This document shows, in pieces, positions 8,191 to 14,511 of a stretch of 64,000 bases of DNA. Position 1 is the stretch's first letter; every line of letters starts with the position of its first letter. The notes beneath the pieces were generated by a model, which saw only the letters and a program-made list of their open reading frames with translations, was not told where the DNA came from and made no database searches. The position numbers were made by a program, and so were the translations under genes. This stretch comes from Agarilytica sp045430345 (GTDB lineage: Bacteria; Pseudomonadota; Gammaproteobacteria; Pseudomonadales; Cellvibrionaceae): positions 558,001-622,000 of the forward strand of contig JAILXT010000001.1 in NCBI GenBank assembly GCA_045430345.1, written 5' to 3'.

Positions 8191-8240
8191 TTTGAACTAA
8201 AAAAAACATGCTCGTTTTATTAGTTCAAAACGGTTCAAAA
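8191..8240. promoter_or_regulatory. Inverted repeat plus direct repeat behind the HTH regulator
   Basis: TTTGAACTAA (8191-8200) and TTAGTTCAAA (8220-8229) are perfect complements separated by 19 bases, and GGTTCAAAA follows again at 8232-8240. The element lies between the regulator gene and the 76-residue gene. It may be an operator or a weak hairpin. The motif differs from the GGTGACATT operators. Confidence 0.45.
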
Positions 8241-8295
8241 TCTTTAACTCAGCGTTTAACATTACCGCTCATCTAATCAAGAGGGAATGAGAGCA

Positions 8296-8526
8296 ATGAA
8301 TTGTATAGAGGTAGTTTTGGCGTCTACTGAAGGTGAAATCGAAATTGAAAAAGTTCGATTGGAGCTGGCAAAAATCATTAATGAGATGGGTAGTAGCTTA
8401 GTGATCGCAGATGTTCGCGATAGCTCAAACGATATTGGCGACAATATACATAGTTACATGCTAAAGGCCGCCCAGGAAGGTCGAAACATGTTCACTCAGG
8501 AAATAGAGCTTTCCAAAACCGCTTGA
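8296..8526 (+). CDS. Small acidic phage protein of unknown function
   Basis: The ATG at 8296 is spaced correctly from GAGGGA; the in-frame ATG at 8287 touches that site. The 76-residue product is acidic and mixed alpha/beta (CIEVVLASTEGEIEIEKVRL...SSLVIADVRDSSNDIGDNIH) without membrane or metal motifs. It lies in the immunity region between the HTH regulator and the CI-like gene. No family is recognised. Confidence 0.5.
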   Translation: MNCIEVVLASTEGEIEIEKVRLELAKIINEMGSSLVIADVRDSSNDIGDNIHSYMLKAAQEGRNMFTQEIELSKTA

Positions 8527-8548
8527 TTCAGCATAGAGAATAGATGTA

Positions 8549-8827
8549 ATGACTTTGTGTTCTGATGACTTTAAATCAATAGAAAAAATTAAGGCGTTCA
8601 TGCGCGAGTTGTCGCCAACTCAGCGAGACGCCTTACTCGTTGTTGCGGGAGGGATGCTCATTCATCAAGAAGCTGTATCCCCTGAGCGTGACGGAGTAAC
8701 TTCTGCTTTGCTTCGGGCGAGAGCGTCTTATAAATCTCTACAAGGCTCGCAGCTTGACCGTGAAGTTCGACATCCTCAAGGCCGCCCTGATCGTGTGGAA
8801 TATCCAGCCACCCCACCGGCCTTTTAA
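8549..8827 (+). CDS. Possible small protein convergently overlapping the repressor gene
   Basis: The frame gives 92 residues. The first 36 (FKSIEKIKAFMRELSPTQRDA...) look like a genuine helical protein. The last 57 are read antisense to the C-terminal half of the CI-like repressor and have the odd Arg/Pro/Gly composition of an antisense frame. The 170-bp tail-to-tail overlap makes the annotation doubtful. If expressed, transcription through it would oppose repressor transcription. Confidence 0.3.
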   Translation: MTLCSDDFKSIEKIKAFMRELSPTQRDALLVVAGGMLIHQEAVSPERDGVTSALLRARASYKSLQGSQLDREVRHPQGRPDRVEYPATPPAF

Positions 8828-9005
8828 AGGCCTTCTCTATATCTCGCGCAGTTGAGTCGCCTATCGGCTTGGGCTTTTTTACGTTCCCAGCGATGCTGCT
8901 TGCCCTTGTGCGAGTTCTGCCGATCGTAATGGCAAAGGCCTCAATTGAGCCCGCCTCAGCGACAAGGGTTCGTGCGTTTCTGTATCTGTTTGTCTTGCTA
9001 TCCAT
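8658..9005 (-). CDS. CI-like HTH repressor without a peptidase domain
   Basis: The 115-residue product carries an N-terminal HTH fold (RNARTLVAEAGSIEAFAITI, then RTRASSIAG) and a GDSTARDIEKAF...GWLDIP segment typical of phage repressors, followed by a short helix-rich tail. Full-length CI proteins are about 200-240 residues with a LexA-like S24 domain, which is missing here. Induction by RecA-stimulated self-cleavage is therefore not expected. It is divergent from the Cro-like gene across the OR-like operators. No strong ribosome-binding site precedes its ATG; the transcript may be leaderless or weakly translated, as for lambda cI from PRM. Confidence 0.72.
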   Translation of the reverse strand: MDSKTNRYRNARTLVAEAGSIEAFAITIGRTRTRASSIAGNVKKPKPIGDSTARDIEKAFKRPVGWLDIPHDQGGLEDVELHGQAASLVEIYKTLSPEAKQKLLRHAQGIQLLDE

Positions 9006-9021
9006 GGGGGGTATTATCCGT

Positions 9022-9111
9022 TAAGTCACCTTAAAGGTAAATTCTAGCAGATATTGCATTGTGTCACCAACAAGGGTACATTCTCTCGAAATCAACCTAA
9101 AAGGTGACATT
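9022..9111. promoter_or_regulatory. OR-like operator cluster of three 23-bp sites
   Basis: Three sites with the ACC-N5-GG core lie between the divergent repressor and Cro-like genes: 9022-9044, 9060-9082 and 9089-9111. The last contains a 20-base block identical to 7150-7169. The third site covers the AAAGGTGA that serves as ribosome-binding site of the Cro-like gene, so a bound protein or its promoter geometry could link repression to start selection. Spacing between site centres is about 38 and 29 bp. Confidence 0.8.
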
Positions 9112-9114
9112 GAG

Positions 9115-9354
9115 GTGAATAAGCCCTCCCGCGAGCCGTCCGCGCTCGAAGAATATATAAACAAAATGACCGTAAGCCAGCGTAAATCGTACGCTGTGGC
9201 GTGCGGCACATCGTATCGATATCTTATGAACACAATAAGGTCGGGGGCGAAAGAGGCTCGCTCAGACCTTAGGAAGAAGCTTGCCGAAAATAGCGGTGGA
9301 GAGATCAGTTACTCGCAAGTTCTTGTGCACTTCCGCATCATCGGGGGGGAGTAG
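9115..9354 (+). CDS. Cro-like HTH protein
   Basis: A GTG at 9115 is the preferred start because AAAGGTGA sits 8 nt upstream; a GTG at 9061 would place the start among the operators. The 79-residue product has a short YdaS/Cro-type HTH (MTVSQRKSYAVACGTSYRYL...IRSGAKEARSDLRKKLAE). It is transcribed away from the CI-like gene across the OR-like cluster and overlaps the TOPRIM-helicase start by one base (TAGTG). It is the first gene of the rightward early operon. Confidence 0.72.
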   Translation: MNKPSREPSALEEYINKMTVSQRKSYAVACGTSYRYLMNTIRSGAKEARSDLRKKLAENSGGEISYSQVLVHFRIIGGE

Positions 9355-11327
9355 TGGAGATAAGCCCCTTAGATGAGTTTGCTGATTTTTTGGCGGGTCA
9401 AGGTTTTCTTTTAGATGGGAAAATTCAGCTTGATAAATATGTTTATTCGAATTCTCAATTTCATTCGAAGAAAAAGTCTTGGTACAAGGCGAGCTACAAC
9501 TTAGAGCACAATATCGTGTACGCCGTGTGGGGTGACTGGCTTGTCCAGCCAGAGGCGCAAAAATTTTGCAGTACTAAGATTGACAAAATCGATCCAGCTC
9601 AACGAGATCAGATACGCAAACTATTAGCGGCAGAAAAAAAACGAAGAGATAAGGAGGCCGCAGAAAAATTTGAGGCGTCTGCAAAAACAGCGCAAGAATA
9701 CATATCCGTCTTACCCGTTGCGACAGTCCACCCATACATTGAGAAAAAGAAAATAAAACCCTTCGGCGCGCTCATTGATGAGCGGGCAGGAAAGCTTGTA
9801 ATACCATGGCAGAACACAAAAGGGGATGTCGTCAGCTATCAAACCATTGGTCCCGATGGTTTTAAAAAAAATGCGGAAGACTGCAAGAAGCGTGGAAGCT
9901 TTGCAATGCTCGGTCGTCGGTACACATCCCCCACATACATTTGTGAGGGGTGGGCCACTGCGTGCAGCATTAAAGAGGCGACAGGGAAAACCGTCATTAT
10001 GGCGATCGATGCCTATAATATTCTACCGGTCGCACAATCGATCAGAAAGATCACGGGCGCCCCCTTAGTTTTAGCCGTCGATAACGACCACAAAAAGGAA
10101 AAGAATACAGGTCTTGAGTGCGGACAAAAGGTGGCGAAGGACGTTCCAGGATGTTCAATTGTTTGGCCCGAGAAAATCGAGGGCACAGACTTTAATGACC
10201 TTCATGGTGAGCTGGGCATAGAAGATTTACGTGCTGCGTTAGGCGTAAGCGAGTGGTCCAGCCGCATAAAAATTGAAAAAACAACCAAACACAAAACGCT
10301 TCAGCCATTAGATTTTGTAGTTGAAGATTTTCTTGTGCGTGACACAACGTCACTTTTATATGGTGAGCCAAGCGCAAAGAAATCATTCATTGTTCAAGAT
10401 ATCGGAATGAGCGTTGCAGCGGGTATGGATTGGCACGGGCGCGCAGTAACGCCAGGGGCGGTGCTCTATGTTGCTGGTGAAGGCCATCAAGATTTAAATC
10501 ATAGAATTGATGGCTGGAAAAAACAGCGTGGCCTTCATCGCAATCAAGAGCCCCCATTTTTCAATACGCAGCACGGCATAGATTTACTTGATGAGTCGTG
10601 GACAGAAGAGTTAATTGATTTAGCTTTGGATTTGCCTGGCAGCGAGCCGGGAATCCCGCCGGTAAACTTGATCATCGTCGATACGCTAAGCGCTAACTTT
10701 GGTGGCGGGGACGAGAACGGCGCAGAAATGGCACAGTTCATTAACAACCTAAACCGCGTAGCGCTTGAAACAAAGTCACACGTACTTATCGTTCACCACT
10801 CTGGCAAAGATGGTAACAAGGGCGCTAGAGGGGGTTCAGCGGCAAAGGGTAATGTGTACACCTTTATGAAAGTGGCAAAGGTTAACGACAAGCAGTCGCG
10901 CCTAATGATGGAAAAGCAAAAAGGCCTAGAGGAGCTGAAGCCAATTACATTTGAATTTGACATTGTTCCACTGGGAATCGTTGAGGATATGCGCGGGCTC
11001 GAAAAAGAGATTTCGGCGCTTGTGCCCAAGGTTGCAAAAGACGGTAATGCCCTCGACGCAATGCAAAGCTCGCTGCTAGATCAGGGTGTAAAGATGGGCA
11101 AAAACCAAAAAGTAGCACTTGAAATTCTACGATCAGAGCGTGACAGACGCATTCAAAATAAGCCCGATTTAAAAGAAATAATCTTCACTCGCGACGAGGT
11201 TTTGCGACTACTTTCGGACGATATTCCGGTTGATACGCGTCGCCACAATACAATCAAATCACTCGTAGACAAGGATTACCTAAACCAAAGAAACAGTCAG
11301 ACATTGGTTTTTCGGGTTGACGCATAA
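9354..11327 (+). CDS. TOPRIM-domain/RepA-like helicase fusion, phage replication protein
   Basis: The 657-residue product has an N-terminal region of about 150 residues, a TOPRIM domain (Glu near 199 in ICEGWATA; DND near 245) and a RecA-fold helicase of the RepA/AAA_25 type. The helicase carries Walker A-like GEPSAKKS at about 337-344, the Walker B IIVDTLSANFGGGDEN and an IVHHSGKDGNKGARGGSA motif. The Walker A has Lys where Gly normally precedes the catalytic Lys, an unusual but not necessarily dead variant. Such fusions prime and unwind phage DNA. The GTG start overlaps the Cro-like stop. Confidence 0.88.
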   Translation: MEISPLDEFADFLAGQGFLLDGKIQLDKYVYSNSQFHSKKKSWYKASYNLEHNIVYAVWGDWLVQPEAQKFCSTKIDKIDPAQRDQIRKLLAAEKKRRDKEAAEKFEASAKTAQEYISVLPVATVHPYIEKKKIKPFGALIDERAGKLVIPWQNTKGDVVSYQTIGPDGFKKNAEDCKKRGSFAMLGRRYTSPTYICEGWATACSIKEATGKTVIMAIDAYNILPVAQSIRKITGAPLVLAVDNDHKKEKNTGLECGQKVAKDVPGCSIVWPEKIEGTDFNDLHGELGIEDLRAALGVSEWSSRIKIEKTTKHKTLQPLDFVVEDFLVRDTTSLLYGEPSAKKSFIVQDIGMSVAAGMDWHGRAVTPGAVLYVAGEGHQDLNHRIDGWKKQRGLHRNQEPPFFNTQHGIDLLDESWTEELIDLALDLPGSEPGIPPVNLIIVDTLSANFGGGDENGAEMAQFINNLNRVALETKSHVLIVHHSGKDGNKGARGGSAAKGNVYTFMKVAKVNDKQSRLMMEKQKGLEELKPITFEFDIVPLGIVEDMRGLEKEISALVPKVAKDGNALDAMQSSLLDQGVKMGKNQKVALEILRSERDRRIQNKPDLKEIIFTRDEVLRLLSDDIPVDTRRHNTIKSLVDKDYLNQRNSQTLVFRVDA

Positions 11328-11572
11328 TGTCACAAATGACTATTAAGCGTACCAAAACGGTGACAAATAATAACGTTTCTCATTTAGGAGAATGGGGTAC
11401 AAAAAACCAAAAACGTAATGCAGTTGATAATCGTTGGCAGATAATAACGTTTCTCGTTAGCGAAAAGCGTAAAATAAAAACCTTTATAAAACAATATGTT
11501 AGAGAGAATTTTACGTTTTACGTTTTTGTACGATTACGTTTTTCTTTTTCCCGTTCAATCAAATTCGTTTGA
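11327..11572 (+). CDS. Doubtful short frame across the iteron region
   Basis: The frame starts with TAATG coupling to the helicase gene and gives 81 residues. The first 30 are polar and could be a genuine C-terminal-coupled peptide. The rest is translated from AT-rich ACGTTTT repeats and looks like an artefact (FYVFVRLRFSFSRSIKFV). It is listed only because nothing else is coded here. Confidence 0.22.
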   Translation: MSQMTIKRTKTVTNNNVSHLGEWGTKNQKRNAVDNRWQIITFLVSEKRKIKTFIKQYVRENFTFYVFVRLRFSFSRSIKFV

Positions 11573-11625
11573 TTTTACGTTTTACGTTTTATTTCCGCCT
11601 CTTTAGAGGCGGGAAAAACGTAATG
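11367..11625. repeat. Iteron-like ACGTT repeat region with hairpin, candidate replication origin
   Basis: Three direct-repeat families occur in about 260 bp behind the replication gene. ATAATAACGTTTCTC is at 11367-11381 and 11441-11455. TTTTACGTTTTACGTTTT is at 11509-11526 and 11573-11590. AAAAACGTAATG is at 11409-11420 and 11614-11625. A further GATTACGTTTTTC lies near 11531. A perfect 7-bp hairpin CCGCCTC-TTTA-GAGGCGG sits at 11595-11612. All repeats share a TAACGT/TTACGT core and the region is AT-rich. This is the usual picture of an iteron origin, but no binding protein is proven. Confidence 0.5.
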
Positions 11626-11654
11626 AAAACGACATTGAACCATGAGGCCAAAAC

Positions 11655-12002
11655 ATGAGTAGTAAGCTTGAAGATCAGTTTTTAAATCAGCTCCGGGCGA
11701 ACCGCCTCCCTGAGCCCGAAAGAGAGTTTATCTTTCATAGCGAGCGAAAGTGGCGACTTGATTTTGCGTGGCCAAATTTGCTGTTGGCGGTTGAGGTTCA
11801 TGGCGGCAATTGGGTGGGTGGGCGACACAGCCGACCGAAGGGTATGAATGAGGATTTCTTAAAAATTGGCACGGCGCAAGTTGATGGCTGGACCGTTTTA
11901 CAGTTAACCGGGGATATGGTTAAAAACTTAAAAGGCATTGAATTAGTCAGGGCTTTGTTTGATTCGGTTGCCAGCGAACTAACCGAAGAGGTTTGCCAAT
12001 GA
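11655..12002 (+). CDS. DUF559/VSR-like endonuclease
   Basis: The 115-residue product has the small PD-(D/E)XK core seen in DUF559/very-short-patch-like nucleases: FHSERKWRLDFAWPNLLLAV with the catalytic Asp, then EVHGGNW, a conserved HSRPKGMNEDF block and a final hydrophobic strand (GWTVLQLTGDMV). Phages carry such enzymes next to replication genes, often as resolvase- or mismatch-type nucleases. Its stop overlaps the next start as ATGA. The specific DNA substrate is unknown. Confidence 0.75.
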   Translation: MSSKLEDQFLNQLRANRLPEPEREFIFHSERKWRLDFAWPNLLLAVEVHGGNWVGGRHSRPKGMNEDFLKIGTAQVDGWTVLQLTGDMVKNLKGIELVRALFDSVASELTEEVCQ

Positions 12003-12400
12003 AATTAAATATTCCCAAGGTTCTATTAACGATGGCCGATTATCAGTTGCGCGCATGGGGCGAACATATGCGTTTGGTTTGGGCGCCGGATAACGGTATT
12101 CAAATGGCATCTTTTTACAGAACGTACGGCTCACTATCCGACTTCAGAGAGGAGGATATGACAAAGCTCGTTGAGTTTATGCGCAGGGTTAGGGAGAGTC
12201 ATCGAGACCTCTATGATGTGGCCGTGATTAATTACGAAAAACAGGTCCCTGCATCACTTGAGACGTGCGAACTAAAACGGCGAAAGCGTCGAGACCAATT
12301 GAGGCGGCTTAAGCTGCTGGTGGTTAAAGAGCTTTATCCCGCGAAGCTTGCCCGACACACCGACGAGCACATGGAAAAATTGAGCTGCGCAAACATCTAG
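11999..12400 (+). CDS. Possible Q-like late antiterminator
   Basis: The 133-residue product starts at the ATG at 11999 (ATGA overlap). The layout is a helical N-terminus with YQLRAWGEHMRLVW, a central MTKLVEFMRRVRESHRDLYD...VINYEKQVP that resembles the sigma-like part of phage Q proteins, and a very basic C-terminal helix (KRRKRRDQLRRLK). It lacks the zinc Cys seen in some Q families. The best argument is position: it is the last early gene, directly before a promoter-terminator leader and the late genes. Family membership is not certain. Confidence 0.45.
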   Translation: MKLNIPKVLLTMADYQLRAWGEHMRLVWAPDNGIQMASFYRTYGSLSDFREEDMTKLVEFMRRVRESHRDLYDVAVINYEKQVPASLETCELKRRKRRDQLRRLKLLVVKELYPAKLARHTDEHMEKLSCANI

Positions 12401-12431
12401 AAAAAATATTTTAACTTTCTTCTGAAAACTA

Positions 12432-12461
12432 TTGTTAGGTGTCGTCGTTTACCCCTACAAT
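12432..12461 (+). promoter_or_regulatory. Candidate late promoter (pR'-like)
   Basis: TTGTTA (12432-12437) and TACAAT (12456-12461) are spaced by 18 bp in the gap between the last early gene and the lysis/late genes. Transcription would start near 12468 and meet a terminator at 12513-12535, giving a short leader RNA as at lambda pR'. Confidence 0.5.
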
Positions 12462-12512
12462 TCATTTAAGCTTGCCAAAGCTATCAAAGAATAACGATAT
12501 CCCTATTTTTAG

Positions 12513-12535
12513 CCCGCCTTTGAGCGGGTTTTTTT
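12513..12535 (+). terminator. Intrinsic terminator in the late leader (tR'-like)
   Basis: CCCGC-CTTTGA-GCGGG followed by seven T (12529-12535). It lies 22 bp before the next start codon and ahead of the whole late operon, so late expression should require readthrough by an antiterminator. Confidence 0.85.
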
Positions 12536-12557
12536 ATGTCTAAGAATTGAGGTGACC

Positions 12558-13277
12558 ATGCGACGAAAAAAGGACTGCATGGTTAAGCATAGCGTTTCAG
12601 GAAACACCCTCAACAACGCACGGAGTTTTTCATATAACTCAGTTCAAGGGCATCATCATTCGATTTTTGGTGTAGAGCGTTATGCCGACACAGCGGTGCC
12701 GAGATGGTCAATGACCGTTGGATGCTTGCTTGATCCTTGGAGCCCTGCGGCACGCTACGCGAGTGGTGCAACGTTACGTCGTCCAATCCTTGGGTTGGGT
12801 ATGACGTTAGGAGAGCAGGGCAACAAGTTATTTATTTCTGACCTACATTTCCCCTACCACCATAAAGACACATTTGATTTTTTATACGCGCTAAACAGCT
12901 ACTACAACTTTGTCGAGGTTATTCAGGTGGGGGACCTGTTCGATCATCACCGTGGCAGCTATCACGAGAGCGAGCCAGACGCGTACGGAGAAGAAGAGGA
13001 GTTCTACGCAGCTCAGCAGGCGGCTTGGACGCTTCAGGCGCTCTTTCCGCACATGACCATCACGTACGGGAATCATGACGACATCCCCAAGCGAAAATTA
13101 AAAACAGTTGGCCTTCCCACCTCAATGCTATCGGATATGAATCGAGTTTATGAACTTGATGATGGATGGGTGTGGACTGACGAATACTGGCTAAACACGC
13201 TAGGCGGTTACCCAGTAACGCACCCAATGATTCTGAATAAACGAGGTCGTTGGGATAAAAATATCATGAAATTTTAA
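12558..13277 (+). CDS. Metallophosphoesterase with permuted motif order
   Basis: The ATG at 12558 follows TTGAGGTGACC. The 239-residue product contains every calcineurin-type metal-binding motif but in the wrong order. The late family motif GHHHS is near residue 34 and GCLLDPWSP near 56, ahead of the normally N-terminal SDLH (about 95), GDLFDHHRGS (about 122) and GNHDD (about 174). The usual extreme C-terminus (PMILNKRGRWDKN) remains at the end. Relative to the phage family order A-B-C, the blocks here read B-A-C. The former start is probably near MTLGEQGNKLF (about residue 82). The frame is open throughout, so the protein may fold as a permutation or be an inactive relic. Confidence 0.75.
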   Translation: MRRKKDCMVKHSVSGNTLNNARSFSYNSVQGHHHSIFGVERYADTAVPRWSMTVGCLLDPWSPAARYASGATLRRPILGLGMTLGEQGNKLFISDLHFPYHHKDTFDFLYALNSYYNFVEVIQVGDLFDHHRGSYHESEPDAYGEEEEFYAAQQAAWTLQALFPHMTITYGNHDDIPKRKLKTVGLPTSMLSDMNRVYELDDGWVWTDEYWLNTLGGYPVTHPMILNKRGRWDKNIMKF

Positions 13278-13288
13278 GAGGTGTGGTT

Positions 13289-13558
13289 GTGGCAGGATTA
13301 CAAACCATTGAAAGTACATTACAGGAACGCGAAACCCGATACGGTGATTTCAAGTCTCATGCGGAAATAACCCAGTCAATAAAAAAGGCAATGTATAACT
13401 CGCCAAATTGGATAGCGTTATCGGCCGACAAAAAAGAAGCTTTAGAAATGGTCGCTCATAAAATTGGGCGTATTCTCAATGGTGACCCCGAGTATCACGA
13501 CTCATGGCACGACATTATTGGTTATACGAAACTGGTCGAGGAGACGCTAGAGCCGTGA
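13289..13558 (+). CDS. DUF6378 phage protein
   Basis: The GTG at 13289 is placed 7 nt after AGAGG; a GTG two codons earlier would be too close. The 89-residue helical product has the DUF6378 pattern: LQERETRYGDF near the N-terminus, KKEALEMVAHKIGRILNGD, and HDSWHDIIGYTKLVEE, whose acidic residues resemble all-alpha MazG-like nucleotide pyrophosphohydrolases. A nucleotide-housecleaning role is plausible but unproven for this family. Its stop overlaps the next start (GTGA). Confidence 0.75.
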   Translation: MAGLQTIESTLQERETRYGDFKSHAEITQSIKKAMYNSPNWIALSADKKEALEMVAHKIGRILNGDPEYHDSWHDIIGYTKLVEETLEP

Positions 13559-13956
13559 TTAGGATGATAGCGCCACTAAGAGGCTGGGACAAAATGGGCG
13601 GCGGTCACTACGGAGCGCCGCGCGGAGGTCGAGAGCACAACGGAATTGATTATGAGTGCATCCCTGGAGCAGAAATTCTTTCGCCCATATCGGGGATGAT
13701 CACAAAACACGGGTACGCTTATAGCGACGATTCTACTTTTCGATATGTCGAAATCACGGATGCTAATGAATATCGCCATCGTATTTTTTACGTTGAGCCA
13801 GAAGCTGGACTGGGAGATCAGGTCACAACGTGCGATGTAATTGGCACCGCGCAAAATATCTCTGATCGATATCCAGGAGGTATGACCCCTCACGTGCATT
13901 ACGAAATTAAAACGCCCGAAGGTGATCATATTGACCCCGACGAATACCACCGCTAG
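13555..13956 (+). CDS. M23-family endopeptidase (endolysin)
   Basis: The GTG at 13555 overlaps the previous stop as GTGA; an ATG at 13564 is an alternative. The 133-residue product has the LytM/M23 zinc motifs HNGID (HxxxD) and HVHYE (HxH), with the family's beta-rich core (AEILSPISGMITKHGY). It has no signal peptide, so it probably needs a holin to reach the murein, where it would cleave peptide cross-links. It stands directly before two holin genes, which supports the lysis role. Confidence 0.85.
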   Translation: MIRMIAPLRGWDKMGGGHYGAPRGGREHNGIDYECIPGAEILSPISGMITKHGYAYSDDSTFRYVEITDANEYRHRIFYVEPEAGLGDQVTTCDVIGTAQNISDRYPGGMTPHVHYEIKTPEGDHIDPDEYHR

Positions 13957-14206
13957 CACAATCGCCACTGAAACGGAGCAACGCGAGTCGAGCATACAAA
14001 GGAATTGGCGACCATTAACAATGATATTTTTTGCGTTACTGATCGGGCTTCACTGGCTGGGGTTTACGTCTGACAAACTGAGTGAAGCACAAATACTTTC
14101 GTTGTTAGAAATAATTAAAGTCGGGCTAGGTGGGTACATCCTCGGAAGGTCAGCAGAAAAAACAATGAAGGCGTATAAGGCAAGTGATCGTACTACAAAT
14201 AATTAA
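13922..14206 (+). CDS. Holin of the 3TM family
   Basis: The 94-residue product contains NWRPLTMIFFALLIGLHWLG, a second hydrophobic stretch and IIKVGLGGYILGRSAEKT, the pattern of the Holin_3TM family. The start is uncertain: GTG at 13922 or TTG at 13931, the latter spaced well from AAGGTGA; both overlap the endolysin end. It would form inner-membrane pores that release the endolysin. Confidence 0.75.
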   Translation: MIILTPTNTTASTIATETEQRESSIQRNWRPLTMIFFALLIGLHWLGFTSDKLSEAQILSLLEIIKVGLGGYILGRSAEKTMKAYKASDRTTNN

Positions 14207-14495
14207 TAGCGTGCTTGAGTTCGTAGATAAGACGCCCACGGCTTCAAAAGCATTCGCGCTTGCTGCAGTAACGGCGTTCCTACGGGTAAGTTTGGACGCT
14301 AAGCCGATGCCAATTGCACGCAAGTTCACCGAGTCTTGTTTTTGCGGTGTTCTAACGCTGGGTCTGTACTACGGTTCTAAATCGCTAGGGTTTAGTGATG
14401 ACCTCGGTATATTTATTGGGGCCACCATCGGCTGTCTAGGATCTATGACTGTTCGCGACTTCGCTCACAAGTGGGCCTCCACAAAAATTAAGTAA
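14184..14495 (+). CDS. Second holin, lambda-S/Phage_holin_3-like
   Basis: The 103-residue product resembles the lambda-family holins: an N-terminal helix (FVDKTPTASKAFALAAVTAF), PMPIARKFTESCFCGVLTLG, FIGATIGCLGSMTVRDFA and a basic tail. Two to three membrane segments are predicted. It begins inside the first holin gene at a GTG. Its role is probably holin or antiholin partner; having two unrelated holin families side by side is less usual. Confidence 0.7.
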   Translation: MIVLQIINSVLEFVDKTPTASKAFALAAVTAFLRVSLDAKPMPIARKFTESCFCGVLTLGLYYGSKSLGFSDDLGIFIGATIGCLGSMTVRDFAHKWASTKIK

Positions 14496-14511
14496 TCTCT
14501 TAGGTAATTCA

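Noticed and set aside
11595..11612. Hairpin CCGCCTC-TTTA-GAGGCGG as a transcription terminator
   Set aside because: No T-run follows on either strand; it was kept as part of the iteron region instead.
12552..13277. Reading the permuted phosphoesterase as two frameshifted pseudogene halves
   Set aside because: The whole stretch is one open frame with a proper start, so it is a rearranged single gene and not a frameshift.
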